From the NCBI RefSeq assembly GCF_010731895.1, contig NZ_AP022596.1, positions 3,224,001-3,288,000 on the forward strand: a stretch of DNA of 64,000 nucleotides, read 5' to 3'. Below the pieces are notes generated by a model that saw only the letters and a list, made by a program, of their open reading frames with translations, searched no databases and was not told the DNA's origin. Below are positions 36,962-46,972 of the stretch, in pieces (position 1 is the stretch's first letter; each line of letters starts with the position of its first letter). This stretch comes from Mycolicibacterium helvum (GTDB lineage Bacteria; Actinomycetota; Actinomycetes; Mycobacteriales; Mycobacteriaceae). The translations under genes and the position numbers were made by a program.

Positions 36962-37651
36962 GTGGAAATTCCAGACGGGGATCGCCTGGCGGCGATGCGA
37001 GTGGAGTACGGCTCGGTCGAGAAGGACGGCAGTAGCGACCTCGACGTCGACTGGCTGGCCGACGGCTGGCTTGCGTTGTTGCACAGGTGGATCGCCGACG
37101 CCGAGGCGGCTGGGATCGCCGAGCCCAACGCTATGGTGCTGGCCACCGTCGACGCGGGAAGACCGGTCAGCCGCACGGTGTTGTGCAAGAGCGTGGACGA
37201 GACCGGCATCACCTTCTACACCAATTACGACTCCGCCAAGGGCGCCGAACTGGCGGCGACACCGTACGCCGCGGTGACGTTTCCCTGGTTCGCCCTGGGG
37301 CGGCAGGTACACATCCGCGGCGCAGTGACGAAGGTGACTGCCGAGGAGACCGCGCAGTACTGGTCATGGCGGCCGCGCGGCTCCCAGCTGGGCGCGTGGG
37401 CGTCGGCGCAGTCCCGCCCGATCGGCTCGCGCGCCGAGCTGCTGGCTCAGCTCGCCGAAGTAACCGAACGCTTCGCCGGCGACGACCAGGTTCCGGTGCC
37501 GCCGCACTGGGGCGGCTACCGGATCGCTCCCGAGGTCGTGGAGTTCTGGCAGGGCCGGGAGAACCGGGTCCACAACCGGATTCGTGTTGCTGGGGCCGGA
37601 GCCGCTGGGCCGGCGACATCGGGCGTAAGCATCGAGCGGCTGCAGCCCTAG
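36962..37651 (+). CDS. pdxH: pyridoxine/pyridoxamine 5'-phosphate oxidase PdxH
   Basis: 229 residues from GTG 36962. The FMN-binding split-barrel enzyme forms pyridoxal 5'-phosphate. Typical blocks: [27 protein letters not shown], the [16 protein letters not shown] strand, [18 protein letters not shown] and the C-terminal [12 protein letters not shown]...IERLQP substrate-binding end. Length is normal. It is divergent from citA across an 84-base gap and is followed two bases later by an MFS gene, giving a likely operon. Confidence 0.93.
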   Translation: MEIPDGDRLAAMRVEYGSVEKDGSSDLDVDWLADGWLALLHRWIADAEAAGIAEPNAMVLATVDAGRPVSRTVLCKSVDETGITFYTNYDSAKGAELAATPYAAVTFPWFALGRQVHIRGAVTKVTAEETAQYWSWRPRGSQLGAWASAQSRPIGSRAELLAQLAEVTERFAGDDQVPVPPHWGGYRIAPEVVEFWQGRENRVHNRIRVAGAGAAGPATSGVSIERLQP

Positions 37652-37653
37652 AC

Positions 37654-38928
37654 GTGGCGCGGCTCTTCGCCGACACCACCCCGCTGAGAACGCCGGATTT
37701 CCGTCGGCTGTGGGTGGCCGGCATCGTCACGGTTATCGGGGCCAACCTCACCATCTTCGCCGTCCCCGTGCAGTTGTACGCACTGACCCAGAACTCGGCG
37801 TATGTCGGCCTGTCCGGGGTGTTCGCCCTGGTTCCGCTGATTGTGTTCGGCCTGCTGGGCGGGGCATGGGCCGACGCCATGGACCGGCGCCTGCTGTTGA
37901 TCATCACCTCGTGCGGGCTGGGCGTGTCCTCGATGCTGTTGTGGTTGCAGGCCGCGCTCGGGCTGAACAACGTGTGGGTGGTGTTGTGCCTGTTGTCGGT
38001 TCAGCAGGCGTTTTATGCAATCGACAGCCCTACCCGTGCGGCAGCGATACCGCGCATGATCCCCGGTGATCAGCTTCCGGCGGCGAACTCGTTGAACTTC
38101 ACGGTGTTCCAGTTCGGCGCCATCGTCGGCCCGTTGATGGCCGGTGTGATGCTGCGTTGGGTCGACCTGTCCACGCTGTATCTGATCGACACGCTGACTT
38201 GTGTGGTGCCTATCTGGGTGGCGTGCCGACTCGCACCGATACCGCCGACAGCCGTCGGGCGGGGGATGGGATTGGATGCCATTCGCTCCGTTCTGGAGGG
38301 TTTCCGCTTCCTGTCCGGGAACAAAGTGGTGCTGATGTCGTTCGTCGTCGACCTGATCGCGATGATCCTCGGCATGCCGCGGGCGTTGTTCCCCGAAATG
38401 GCGCACCAGAGTTTCGGCGGACCGATCGAGGGCGGCACAACGATGGCGTTGTTGGCAGCCGCAATGTCGATCGGTGCGGTCGCGGGCGGAGTGTTCTCCG
38501 GCTGGTTTCCTCGCATCCAGCGCCAGGGCTTGGCGGTGGTGATCGCGATCGTGGTGTGGGGCGCGGCGATGATCGGTTTCGGTGTGGCCGCCGGGCTGGC
38601 GCATGGCCGCGCCGGCACGATGCTGTGGATCGCGGTGGCATTCCTGGCCATTGGTGGCGCCGCGGACATGGTGTCGGCGGCATTCCGGTCGACGATCCTG
38701 CAGCAGGTGGCTTCCGACGACTTGCGTGGTCGGCTGCAGGGAGTGTTCACGGTCGTCGTCGCCGGCGGTCCCCGGCTGGCCGACGCCGCGCACGGCGTGG
38801 CCGCCGCTCTGGTCGGCACTACGATTGCCGCCGCCGGCGGGGGAGTGCTTGTGGTGGTCGGCGTCCTCATCGCGGCGGTAGCGGTCCCCGTGTTTGTTCG
38901 CTACCGGGTGCAGCTGGTAAAGCCGTAA
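37654..38928 (+). CDS. MFS transporter (MFS_3/EntS-like)
   Basis: 424 residues from GTG 37654, with about 12 membrane segments. The loop [14 protein letters not shown] between helices 2 and 3, the helix-4/5 segment [21 protein letters not shown] and the [18 protein letters not shown] stretch place it in the MFS_3 group, which includes the enterobactin exporter EntS and macrolide pumps. Iron-related export is possible given the island nearby, but there is no iron box here. Two TetR genes follow on the same strand. Confidence 0.83.
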   Translation: MARLFADTTPLRTPDFRRLWVAGIVTVIGANLTIFAVPVQLYALTQNSAYVGLSGVFALVPLIVFGLLGGAWADAMDRRLLLIITSCGLGVSSMLLWLQAALGLNNVWVVLCLLSVQQAFYAIDSPTRAAAIPRMIPGDQLPAANSLNFTVFQFGAIVGPLMAGVMLRWVDLSTLYLIDTLTCVVPIWVACRLAPIPPTAVGRGMGLDAIRSVLEGFRFLSGNKVVLMSFVVDLIAMILGMPRALFPEMAHQSFGGPIEGGTTMALLAAAMSIGAVAGGVFSGWFPRIQRQGLAVVIAIVVWGAAMIGFGVAAGLAHGRAGTMLWIAVAFLAIGGAADMVSAAFRSTILQQVASDDLRGRLQGVFTVVVAGGPRLADAAHGVAAALVGTTIAAAGGGVLVVVGVLIAAVAVPVFVRYRVQLVKP

Positions 38929-38957
38929 GCCGGCGCATTCCGACTACGATTGCTCGG

Positions 38958-39620
38958 GTGGCCGAGGGCATCGCGCAGGCACGTCCTGGGCTGCGCGAAC
39001 GAAAGAAGCAACGCACACGCGCCGTGCTGGTCGATGCCGCTGTGCAGCTGTGCATCGAGCGCGGTTACGACAACACCACCGTCGAGCAGATCGCCGCGGC
39101 CGCCGATGTGTCGCCGCGCACCTTCAGTCGGTATTTCCCGACCAAAGAGTCGGTGATGATGACCGTGCTCGACGACTTGGTCAACGCCGCGGTGGCCGAG
39201 CTGGCCACGATCGCGGCTGACGTTCCGCCGTTGAGCGCGCTGGCCCGCGCCCACACTCAAGCGCTGCGCCGGGTTCCGTCCGGCGAGCTGACAGAGCTGA
39301 CCACCCACCGCTTGGTGCTGATGATCAACGTCATCTCCTCGTCGAGCGCGTTGCGGTTGGCGGCGGCCGCGACCCGGCTGCTGCCATTGGTGATCGGGGT
39401 GGCTGCCCGCCTCGGTGTTGACGCCAGGGACGCACAGGTGGCGCTGATCGTGTCGCTCTGGGGCGCCATCACCGCCGGCGCATGGGGTCAGCTGGTGATC
39501 GGCCCCGACGATTACGACGAATGCGCGGCCATCATGGCTGAGCGGCTGGAGCTCACCTTCGGTGAATTCGTCGATATCGCCGTCATGGAAGTCGAATCGG
39601 GGCTACCCTCTACCCCTTGA
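38958..39620 (+). CDS. TetR-family regulator, paralogue 1
   Basis: 220 residues from GTG 38958. The N-terminal helix-turn-helix contains [20 protein letters not shown] and [11 protein letters not shown], characteristic of a TetR subfamily common in mycobacteria. The C-terminal ligand domain is hydrophobic. The next gene is a close paralogue in the DNA-binding part, suggesting tandem duplication. The probable target is the preceding MFS gene or the TetR genes themselves. Confidence 0.87.
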   Translation: MAEGIAQARPGLRERKKQRTRAVLVDAAVQLCIERGYDNTTVEQIAAAADVSPRTFSRYFPTKESVMMTVLDDLVNAAVAELATIAADVPPLSALARAHTQALRRVPSGELTELTTHRLVLMINVISSSSALRLAAAATRLLPLVIGVAARLGVDARDAQVALIVSLWGAITAGAWGQLVIGPDDYDECAAIMAERLELTFGEFVDIAVMEVESGLPSTP

Positions 39621-39658
39621 CGGCCGGGGGCTCGCGAGAGGCGAGGGGGTGGCGCGAC

Positions 39659-40342
39659 GTGGTGGTTGTCGCGAACCCTGCCGCCACTGGCCTGCGCGAA
39701 CTGAAGAAACAACGAACCCGCGCGACGCTCATCGAGGTGGCCATCCATCTGTGCATCGAGCAGGGCTACGACAACACGACCGTCGAGCAGATCGCCGCGG
39801 GCGCCGAGATCGCCCCGCGCACCTTCAGCCGGTATTTCTCGAGCAAGGAAGCCGTGATTGTCGCCATCCTCGGCGAGGTCGCCGACGATGTGGCCGCCTG
39901 CTACGCCAGGCAGCCGACCGACATCACCCAATACGAGGCCCTGGCTCGCGCTCATCTCGAGACCTTCCGCAGCCCGCAGTACGGCGACCCGAATTCGACG
40001 GCCTTCGAACGGATGCGACTGTTGCTGACGATCGTGAACTCCGCCCCGGCGATCGGGCTGGGCCCGTTCATGTTCCGCACGGACGGGTTTCATGACGACG
40101 CGATCGATGTCGCGGCGCGGCGGATGGGTGTGCCCGCGGGTCACCCGACCATCCGCCTCTTGTTCGACACCTGGGCGGTGGTGATGGGGGTGGCCTGTCA
40201 CGGCCTCGGCGCCCCGGGCGGCCCGCCGGTCGAGCCCGAGGTCCTGTGCAGCCGGATCGAGTCGGTGTACGGCCTTTTCACCCGGCTCTGGAGGCCGTGG
40301 CCTACCCCGCGCCAACCCCCCGCGGGCGTAGCGGCAGAATAA
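39659..40342 (+). CDS. TetR-family regulator, paralogue 2
   Basis: 227 residues from GTG 39659, with GAGGGGG upstream; an in-frame TTG at 39617 overlapping the preceding stop, and a GTG at 39662, are alternatives. The helix-turn-helix ([31 protein letters not shown]) closely matches paralogue 1, while the C-terminal ligand domain has diverged. The two may bind similar operators but answer to different ligands. It ends 61 bases before gltA2. Confidence 0.85.
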   Translation: MVVVANPAATGLRELKKQRTRATLIEVAIHLCIEQGYDNTTVEQIAAGAEIAPRTFSRYFSSKEAVIVAILGEVADDVAACYARQPTDITQYEALARAHLETFRSPQYGDPNSTAFERMRLLLTIVNSAPAIGLGPFMFRTDGFHDDAIDVAARRMGVPAGHPTIRLLFDTWAVVMGVACHGLGAPGGPPVEPEVLCSRIESVYGLFTRLWRPWPTPRQPPAGVAAE

Positions 40343-40403
40343 CGACTACCTTCACCTAGTACGGACGCCGCTGCCGGCGTCGAAGAGCTCAGAAGGGGTT
40401 CCT

Positions 40404-41699
40404 GTGGCCGCAACCGACGAGACCGCCACCCTGAAGTACCCGGGCGGCGAGTTGGATCTGGACGTCGTGCACGCGACGGAGGGGTCTGACGGAATCGCCT
40501 TGGGCTCGTTGCTGGCCAAGACCGGCTACACCACGTTCGATCAGGGTTTTGTGAACACCGCGTCGACGAAGAGCGCTATCACCTATATCGACGGTGACGC
40601 CGGCATCCTGCGTTATCGCGGGTACCCGATTGATCAGCTCGCCGAGAAGTCGACCTTCATCGAGGTGAGCTACCTCCTGATCTACGGCGAGCTGCCGACG
40701 ACCGAGCAGTTGGAGAAGTTCACCACCCAGATCCAGCGGCACACCCTGCTGCACGAGGACCTCAAGCGGTTCTTCGACGGTTTTCCGCGCAACGCCCATC
40801 CGATGCCGGTGCTGTCCAGCGCGGTCAACGCGCTCTCGGCCTACTACCAGGACTCGCTGGATCCGCTGGACAACGAGCAGGTCGAGCTGTCGACGATCCG
40901 GCTGCTGGCCAAGATGCCGACGATCGCGGCCTATGCCTACAAGAAGTCGGTCGGCCAGCCCTTCCTCTACCCGGACAACTCGCTGACCCTGGTGGAGAAC
41001 TTTCTGCGGATGACCTTCGGTTTCCCCGCCGAGCCCTACGAGGTGGATCCCGAGATCGTCCGCGCGCTGGACATGCTGCTGATCCTGCATGCCGATCACG
41101 AACAGAACTGCTCGACCTCGACGGTCCGGCTGGTTGGTTCCTCGCAGGCCAACCTGTTCACCTCGATCTCCGGTGGTATCAACGCGCTGTGGGGCCCGCT
41201 GCACGGCGGCGCCAACCAGGCGGTGCTGGAAATGCTCGAGAAGATCCGCGCCGGTGACGATGACGTGCAGACCTTCGTCAAGAAGGTCAAGAACCGCGAA
41301 GACGGTGTGAAGCTGATGGGCTTCGGGCATCGGGTCTACAAGAACTACGACCCGCGGGCGCGCATCGTCAAGGAACAGGCCGACAAGATCCTGGGCAAGC
41401 TCGGCGGCGACGACGAGCTGCTGGACATCGCCAAGCAGCTCGAAGAGATCGCACTCACCGACGACTTCTTCATCGAGCGCAAGCTCTACCCGAACGTCGA
41501 TTACTACACCGGCGTGATCTACCGCGCGATGGGCTTCCCGACTCGGATGTTCACCGTGCTGTTCGCCCTGGGCCGGCTGCCGGGCTGGATCGCGCACTGG
41601 CGGGAAATGCACGACGAGGGCAGCAGCAAGATCGGCCGTCCGCGCCAGATCTACACCGGCTACACCGAGCGCGACTACGCCCCCATCGACGGGCGCTAG
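40404..41699 (+). CDS. gltA2: citrate synthase GltA2
   Basis: 431 residues from GTG 40404, preceded by AGAAGGGG. This is the main citrate synthase of the TCA cycle (Rv0896). Motifs: [49 protein letters not shown] with the first active-site histidine, [15 protein letters not shown] with the second, and [15 protein letters not shown] with the aspartate region. Length matches the type II-like bacterial enzyme. A strong hairpin follows the stop. Confidence 0.96.
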   Translation: MAATDETATLKYPGGELDLDVVHATEGSDGIALGSLLAKTGYTTFDQGFVNTASTKSAITYIDGDAGILRYRGYPIDQLAEKSTFIEVSYLLIYGELPTTEQLEKFTTQIQRHTLLHEDLKRFFDGFPRNAHPMPVLSSAVNALSAYYQDSLDPLDNEQVELSTIRLLAKMPTIAAYAYKKSVGQPFLYPDNSLTLVENFLRMTFGFPAEPYEVDPEIVRALDMLLILHADHEQNCSTSTVRLVGSSQANLFTSISGGINALWGPLHGGANQAVLEMLEKIRAGDDDVQTFVKKVKNREDGVKLMGFGHRVYKNYDPRARIVKEQADKILGKLGGDDELLDIAKQLEEIALTDDFFIERKLYPNVDYYTGVIYRAMGFPTRMFTVLFALGRLPGWIAHWREMHDEGSSKIGRPRQIYTGYTERDYAPIDGR

Positions 41700-41705
41700 C
41701 TTTTT

Positions 41706-41739
41706 CTTTCCCGCCCACATCGGCATTTGGGCGGGAAAG
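41706..41739 (+). terminator. 12-bp hairpin terminator after gltA2
   Basis: CTTTCCCGCCCA (41706-41717) pairs perfectly with TGGGCGGGAAAG (41728-41739) around a ten-base loop, starting seven bases after the gltA2 stop. A run of five T precedes the stem; no U-tract follows. It is probably the gltA2 terminator. Confidence 0.7.
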
Positions 41740-41784
41740 GTCGAGTGATCTTCGCCATTTCGTCGATTTCGACGCGGTCCCTGC

Positions 41785-41831
41785 TTGACCTTCGAACGAT
41801 TGTGGTTTCACAATAGTTGTGTGATTACAAC
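41785..41831 (+). promoter_or_regulatory. promoter with overlapping MarR-type operators
   Basis: TTGACC (41785-41790) and CACAAT (41809-41814) form a -35/-10 pair with an 18-base spacer, six bases before the GTG start. Overlapping inverted repeats cover it: TTGTG-GTTT-CACAA (41800-41813), ACAA-TAG-TTGT (41810-41820) and GTTGT-GTGATT-ACAAC (41816-41831). This suits a MarR dimer, and a MarR gene ends the operon, so autorepression is likely. Confidence 0.7.
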
Positions 41832-43272
41832 TGTCGGTGAGCTCAGCGCGCGGCGCAAGACCATCATCTTGGCGACCTGCTGTCTGAGCCTGCTGATCGT
41901 GTCGATGGACGCGACGATCGTCAACGTCGCGATCCCCGCGATCCGCTCCGACCTGCACGCCTCGCCGTCCCAGCTGCAATGGGTCATCGACATCTACACC
42001 CTGGTGCTGGCGTCGCTGCTGATGCTGTCGGGTGCGACCGGCGACCGGTTCGGCCGCCGCCGGGTGTTCCAGATCGGCCTGGCCGCCTTCGCGCTGGGCT
42101 CGCTGTTGTGCAGTCTGGCGCCGGACATCGACACGCTGATCGGCGCTCGGCTGATCCAGGGGCTCGGCGGATCGATGATGAATCCCGTTGCACTGTCCAT
42201 CATTTCGCAGATCTTCGTCGGGCGGGTGGAGCGTGCCCGTGCGCTGGGCCTGTGGGGTGCGGTGGTCGGCATCTCGATGGCGCTCGGTCCGATCGTGGGT
42301 GGTTTCCTGATCCAGGCGATCAGCTGGCGCGCGGTGTTCTGGATCAACCTGCCGATCTGCGCGGCGGCGCTGATCCTCACGGCGATCTTCGTGCCCGAGA
42401 GCAAGTCGGCCACCATGCGCGGCATTGATCCGATCGGCCAGTTGCTGGCCGTGCTGGCGTTGTTCGGCGCGGTGTTCGTGCTCATCGAGGCGCCGGGGAT
42501 GGGCTGGACGAATCCACGCATTCTTGCCATCGCCGCGGCTGCGGCATTGGCCCTGCTGGGCTTCCTGCGCTACGAGTCGCGCCGGAAGGACCCCTTCATC
42601 GATCTGCGGTTCTTCCGCAGCATTCCGTTCTCGTCGGCTACGGTCACTGCCGTGTGCGCCTTCGCCGCCTGGGGGGCCTTCCTATTCATGATGTCGCTCT
42701 ATCTGCAGGGCGAGCGCGGCTACTCCGCCGCCCACACCGGCCTGATTTACCTGCCGATCGCGATCGGCGCCCTGTTCTTCTCGCCGCTGTCGGGTCGGTT
42801 GGTCGGCCGGTTCGGCGCACGCCCGTCACTGCTGGTGTCGGGGATCATGATCACCGCTGCGTCGGTGATGCTGGCATTCCTCACCGCCACGACCCCGGTC
42901 TGGGCGATCCTGGCGATCTTCGCGGTTTACGGAATCGGCTTCGGCATGGTCAACGCGCCGATCACGAACGCCGCGGTGAGCGGTATGCCCCGAGACCGGG
43001 CCGGCGCCGCCTCCGCGGTGACCTCCACCAGTAGACAAGTCGGCGTGAGTATCGGTGTAGCGCTGTGTGGTTCGGTCGCAGGCTCGGCAATGGCGGTCGC
43101 CGGGGCGGACTTCACCGCAGCGGCCCGGCCGCTGTGGTGGGTCAGCATCGGGCTGGGTGTGGTGATCACCGTGCTGGCCGTCGTGTCGACGTCCGGGCGC
43201 GCGAGGTTGTCCGCGCAACGGCTGGCCCCGCTGATCGACGCCGATCGAATCGAGCCTGCCCGTGTCGCGTAA
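41821..43272 (+). CDS. DHA2-type MFS drug transporter (14 TMS)
   Basis: 483 residues from GTG 41821. Motif A GATGDRFGRRRVFQIG, the DATIVNVAIPAI segment of helix 1 (motif D1) and GPIVGGFLIQAISWRAVFWINLP (motif C) are diagnostic of the EmrB/QacA-like DHA2 proton-driven exporters. It probably pumps out hydrophobic or aromatic compounds. The start lies only six bases after the -10 element, implying a leaderless transcript. The MarR gene overlaps its 3' end by 11 bases. Confidence 0.9.
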   Translation: MITTVGELSARRKTIILATCCLSLLIVSMDATIVNVAIPAIRSDLHASPSQLQWVIDIYTLVLASLLMLSGATGDRFGRRRVFQIGLAAFALGSLLCSLAPDIDTLIGARLIQGLGGSMMNPVALSIISQIFVGRVERARALGLWGAVVGISMALGPIVGGFLIQAISWRAVFWINLPICAAALILTAIFVPESKSATMRGIDPIGQLLAVLALFGAVFVLIEAPGMGWTNPRILAIAAAAALALLGFLRYESRRKDPFIDLRFFRSIPFSSATVTAVCAFAAWGAFLFMMSLYLQGERGYSAAHTGLIYLPIAIGALFFSPLSGRLVGRFGARPSLLVSGIMITAASVMLAFLTATTPVWAILAIFAVYGIGFGMVNAPITNAAVSGMPRDRAGAASAVTSTSRQVGVSIGVALCGSVAGSAMAVAGADFTAAARPLWWVSIGLGVVITVLAVVSTSGRARLSAQRLAPLIDADRIEPARVA

Positions 43273-43678
43273 TCCGGTGGCCGATCAGGTGTGGCGGTCG
43301 ATGTCGAGCCTGGTGCTGGACAACAAGGACGGCTGGCGTCGCGCGGTGGTGGACCGAACTGGATTGCCGTTCAGCAGGATTCGGATCCTACGCCGACTCG
43401 CGTCGCGGCCGATGACCGTCAAGGAGGTCGCTGAGGCGGCCACCATCGACGCCCCGGCCGCAACAGTGGCGGTCAACGATCTGGAGGCGCGCGGCCTGGT
43501 GGTCCGCCAACCGCATCCGGACAACCGGCGCTGCAAGCTGGTGTCGCTGACCGAGTCGGGCCGCGACGTCATCGCCGTGCTGGACGAGACCGACGATCCG
43601 GCCCCCGAGAGGCTGGCCGCACTGGACGACCAGGATCTTCAGATGTTGCGGACGATCCTGGCGCGCCTGATCAGCTGA
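43262..43678 (+). CDS. MarR-family regulator of the adjacent exporter
   Basis: 138 residues from GTG 43262. The winged helix-turn-helix covers about 35-100: RIRILRRLASRPMTVKEVAEAATI, then APAATVAVNDLEARGLVVRQPHPDNRRCKLVSLTE. It overlaps the exporter gene and so shares its mRNA. The inverted repeats over the exporter promoter are the likely operator, giving induction by the drug or ligand it senses. Confidence 0.88.
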   Translation: MSRNPVADQVWRSMSSLVLDNKDGWRRAVVDRTGLPFSRIRILRRLASRPMTVKEVAEAATIDAPAATVAVNDLEARGLVVRQPHPDNRRCKLVSLTESGRDVIAVLDETDDPAPERLAALDDQDLQMLRTILARLIS

Positions 43679-43919
43679 GGTAGCCCTCGACTTCGTCGCC
43701 GGGTCGCACGCTGGCGCCGCTGGGGTCGCCGCCGGTCTCGCGCAGCGCCCGACGCTGGCGAAGCAGGTCCCAGCACTGATCGAGCTCGACCTCGATGGCC
43801 CGCAGGCGCGTGTTCTCCTCCGACTCGTCGATCTGTCGATTTACCAAGCGTTCACGCAGTTCGCGCTCCTGGGCCACGAGGTCGTGGATGCGGGCGAGTG
43901 TTTCGTTGTCTGATGCCAC
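43671..43919 (-). CDS. DUF2630-family coiled-coil protein
   Basis: 82 residues, highly charged, with a predicted helical coiled coil over about residues 5-60 (IHDLVAQERELRERL, then EENTRLRAIEVELDQCWDLLRQRRA). The short conserved C-terminal end VRPGDEVEGYLS is typical of DUF2630. No enzyme motif is visible. It converges on the MarR gene with an eight-base overlap. Function is unknown. Confidence 0.85.
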   Translation of the reverse strand: MASDNETLARIHDLVAQERELRERLVNRQIDESEENTRLRAIEVELDQCWDLLRQRRALRETGGDPSGASVRPGDEVEGYLS

Positions 43920-43972
43920 GGCTCCAGTGTGCCCGAGGTTGCGCTCGTCAGAACGGCGAAGCGATAGCTTCG

Positions 43973-45292
43973 TCAGAATGGCGCTGACAGCACCGCGGCG
44001 AACTCGGTGCAGAACCAGTCGACATCGGAACTCGAGAAGACCAGCGGCGGGCGGATCTTCAGCACATTGCCGTCCCGGCCGCAGACCGAGATCAACACCC
44101 GGCGTTCCCGCATGGCGTTGACCAGCGCCCGCGCACCCGCCCGATCCGGTGCACCGGTCTCGGCGATGACCTCGACACCGACGTAGAGGCCGGTGCCGCG
44201 CACATCGCCGATCCGCGGATGCTCGGCGCCGAGCCGGGCCAGTTCGGTGCGCAGCTGGGTGCCCACCTCACCGGCGTTGCGCATCAACTTCTCGTCCTCG
44301 ATGACGTCCAGGACGGCCGCGGCGGCGGCGACTGTCACCGGGTTGCCGCCGAAGGTGTTGAAGTATGGGACTTCGCGGGCGAAGGCGTCGAGGATGTCGC
44401 TGCGGGCCGCCATCGCGGCGATCGGCAGCCCGTTGCCCATCGGCTTGCCCATCGTCACCAGGTCAGGGACGACACCGTGGCGCAGGAAGCCCCACATCGC
44501 CTCGCCGGTGCGGGCGAACCCGGGCTGGACTTCGTCGGCGATGAAAACCCCGCCTGCGCGGTGGACCGCAGCCACCGCGGGAGCCAGCACCGAGGGGTCG
44601 GGGTAGATGCCGTCGGAGGAGAAGATGGTGTCCACGATCAGGGCGGAAAATCCGACACCGGCGGCCGTCAGGTCGGCGATGGCGGCGACGACGTCGTCGG
44701 TGAACCGCGCGGCCAGCTCGCCCGACGTGATCCGGTAGCTGTCCGGCGGGGGGATCGCGCGGACGTGTTGACCGAGCACGGTCGCCCCGCCGATGGACGG
44801 CGAGATCGCGGTGACCGCCGCGGTGTTGCCGTGGTAGGCGTCGCTGGTGACTATGACACCCGTTGCACCCGTGTGCATTTCGGCGACACGCAGGGCCAGG
44901 TCGTTGGCCTCTGACCCGGTGCATGCATACATCACCTGATCGATCTGCTCGGGCATCGTGTCGAGCAACCGTTGGCTGTAGTCGACGATGCCGCCGTGCA
45001 GATAGCGGGTGTGAGTGTTCAGGGTGGACAGTTGCCTGTTGACGGCTTCCACCACGTGTGGGTGACAGTGGCCGACGCTGGCGACGTTGTTGTAGGCGTC
45101 GAGATAGCAAGCGCCGTCGGCGTCGTAGAGCCGGGTGCCCTCACCGCGGACCAGGTGTACCGGCCGCTGATAGAACAGCCGGTAGGCCGGCCCCAGCATG
45201 CGGTCACGGGCCGCGATCAACGATTCGGTGGCGGGATCGACCGGGTGATCCGCGGAATAGCTGTTGGAATCCATGATGTTCGAGAAACTCAT
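43973..45292 (-). CDS. class III aminotransferase-fold protein, AGXT2L-type phospho-lyase
   Basis: 439-residue PLP enzyme; the cofactor lysine lies in VTMGKPMGNGLP (about residue 280). Sequence blocks such as NNVASVGHCHPHVVEAV, LNTHTRYLHGGIVDYSQRL and PYFNTFGGNPVTV closely resemble the animal AGXT2L1/AGXT2L2 proteins. Those are not transaminases: they are phospho-lyases that split phosphoethanolamine or phosphohydroxylysine into an aldehyde, ammonia and phosphate. An APH-family kinase and an amine permease are next to it, which supports the same chemistry. A true aminotransferase cannot be excluded. It lies 45 bases downstream of the permease gene. Confidence 0.82.
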   Translation of the reverse strand: MSFSNIMDSNSYSADHPVDPATESLIAARDRMLGPAYRLFYQRPVHLVRGEGTRLYDADGACYLDAYNNVASVGHCHPHVVEAVNRQLSTLNTHTRYLHGGIVDYSQRLLDTMPEQIDQVMYACTGSEANDLALRVAEMHTGATGVIVTSDAYHGNTAAVTAISPSIGGATVLGQHVRAIPPPDSYRITSGELAARFTDDVVAAIADLTAAGVGFSALIVDTIFSSDGIYPDPSVLAPAVAAVHRAGGVFIADEVQPGFARTGEAMWGFLRHGVVPDLVTMGKPMGNGLPIAAMAARSDILDAFAREVPYFNTFGGNPVTVAAAAAVLDVIEDEKLMRNAGEVGTQLRTELARLGAEHPRIGDVRGTGLYVGVEVIAETGAPDRAGARALVNAMRERRVLISVCGRDGNVLKIRPPLVFSSSDVDWFCTEFAAVLSAPF

Positions 45293-45337
45293 AGCGCTAT
45301 TCCTTCGCCTCGTTGACGCGACCCGTGACTGTATTGA

Positions 45338-46897
45338 CTAGCGTTCGTGTGCTTCTTCGAGCACCGTCCGGCCCAGCTCCGAATAGCGCTGCGGCGACTT
45401 ATATTTCAGTACCACCGCCAGCAGTATGCCGCCGATGCCGACCACCACCACCACGTACGGTATCGCGGCGAAGACCCAGTCGGAGGCGGCGGTGCCCGCT
45501 GCGAACGACGCGTTCTTGGCGAGCAGGTAGATCACGTAGAGCATGCCGAGTCCACCCAGTAGCGGCGCAAGGAAGGTGCGGAACCAGTTGGCAGTCTCGG
45601 GGTGATTCTTGCTCACATGGAAGTAGGCGATCACCGCGAACGCGGCCAGCGCCTGCACGAGCATGATCGCGGTGGTGCCGAGCAGTGCCATCAGCCCGTA
45701 CAGCCCGGTGTAGGGGTCACGGCCGGTCAGGGCGAAGAACAGCACCACGACGGTGGCGAAACCGGTCTGCACGAAACCGGCGATGTGCGGTGAGCCGTGC
45801 GACGGGTGGGTGGCGCCGATCGTCTTACGCATACCGGGGACAACGTTCTCCCGGCCGATCGCGTAGATGTAACGGGCGGCGCAGTTGTGGAACGCCATAC
45901 CGCAGGCGAATGAACCGGTCATCAGCAGGATCTTGAACAGATCGACAGCCCAGGTGCCAAGATGCGCCCCGACCGGGCCGAAGAAGATGTCACCGGCCGT
46001 CGTCGAATCCTGGGCCAGCGCAACGGCATTCTGCGGTCCGGTGCCCACGATCGCCAGCCACGAGATGATGACATAGAACACGCCGATCCCGATCACCGAG
46101 CTGATCACCGCGATCGGGATGATCTTCTTCGGGTTCTTGGACTCCTCGCCATACATCGCGCTCGACTCGAAACCGACCCACGACCAGAACGCGAAGAACA
46201 GGCCGATGCCAGCCGAGCCGGCCACTGTGATCATGCTGCCGTCGGTGCCGGCGACCGCACCAGACAGGTTCTGAAATGCGTTGAGCGGGTTGAGTGATCC
46301 CCACGACCAGCCCTGCGGCCCACCGCCGGTGAACAGCACCGACAGCGCCATCAGCGAGAGCATGACGATCTCGGTGATCAGGAACACCCCCAGCACCCGG
46401 GCGGCGACGTTGATGTCGAAGTAGGTCAGCAGGGCATTGATCGCGAGCATCGCGATCGCGAACACGATCCACGGGATGTTCACGTGGAAAAGGGAATTGA
46501 ACGTGTCGTTACCGAAGAAGGCGAAGATCCCGATCAGCGACGCCTCGAAAACCATGTAGGCCATGGCGGTCAGGAAGCCGGCGCCGAGCCCGACGATTCG
46601 GCCCAGGCCGTGCGAGATGTACCCGTAGAAGGCCCCGGTCGCGGTGATGTGCTTGCTCATCGCGGCGTAGCCGATCGCGAACAGCGTCAACACGATGGTG
46701 GCGACGAAATACCCGGCGGGGGCGTAGACACCGTTGCCGAATCCGACCGCGATCGGAACGTTGCCGACCATCGCGGTGATCGGTGCAGCGGTGGCGACTG
46801 CCATGAACAGGACGCCGATCAGCCCGACGGCATTGGGTTTGAGCCGCTGGACGGTATCGGTGCTCGCCGTGGCGGGCGGATCGATGATGTCGCTCAT
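45338..46897 (-). CDS. APC-family amino acid/amine permease
   Basis: 519 residues with about 12-14 membrane segments. The start of helix 1, GLIGVLFMAVATAAPITAMVGNVP, and the helix-6-like block FWSWVGFESSAMYGEESKNPKKIIP are typical of the amino acid-polyamine-organocation superfamily. It probably imports the amine substrate of the neighbouring enzymes, and is the first gene of a two-gene operon with the phospho-lyase. It is divergent from the kinase gene across a 280-base control region. Confidence 0.88.
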   Translation of the reverse strand: MSDIIDPPATASTDTVQRLKPNAVGLIGVLFMAVATAAPITAMVGNVPIAVGFGNGVYAPAGYFVATIVLTLFAIGYAAMSKHITATGAFYGYISHGLGRIVGLGAGFLTAMAYMVFEASLIGIFAFFGNDTFNSLFHVNIPWIVFAIAMLAINALLTYFDINVAARVLGVFLITEIVMLSLMALSVLFTGGGPQGWSWGSLNPLNAFQNLSGAVAGTDGSMITVAGSAGIGLFFAFWSWVGFESSAMYGEESKNPKKIIPIAVISSVIGIGVFYVIISWLAIVGTGPQNAVALAQDSTTAGDIFFGPVGAHLGTWAVDLFKILLMTGSFACGMAFHNCAARYIYAIGRENVVPGMRKTIGATHPSHGSPHIAGFVQTGFATVVVLFFALTGRDPYTGLYGLMALLGTTAIMLVQALAAFAVIAYFHVSKNHPETANWFRTFLAPLLGGLGMLYVIYLLAKNASFAAGTAASDWVFAAIPYVVVVVGIGGILLAVVLKYKSPQRYSELGRTVLEEAHER

Positions 46898-46944
46898 AGT
46901 GTGAATATCCCGTCTCGAACGTGACTGGGGGTCGCGCTCGCCTT

Positions 46945-46969
46945 TTGGTCTGGTTCAGTTGGTCTGGTT
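46945..46969. repeat. direct repeat TTGGTCTGGTT x2, candidate operator
   Basis: TTGGTCTGGTT occurs at 46945-46955 and 46959-46969, a 14-base period. The core TTGGTCTG recurs at 47156-47163, close to the start of the kinase gene. Its place between divergent operons makes it a candidate binding site for the GntR-family regulator encoded in the locus. Confidence 0.5.
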
Positions 46970-46972
46970 TAG

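Noticed and set aside
40389..41726. 445-codon antisense open frame over gltA2
   Set aside because: Fully explained by the high-GC codon pattern of gltA2, an unmistakable citrate synthase. The antisense translation is low-complexity.
27961..43272. siderophore biosynthesis cluster
   Set aside because: No NRPS, NIS synthetase, ornithine hydroxylase or phosphopantetheinyl transferase gene is present; only transport functions are seen.
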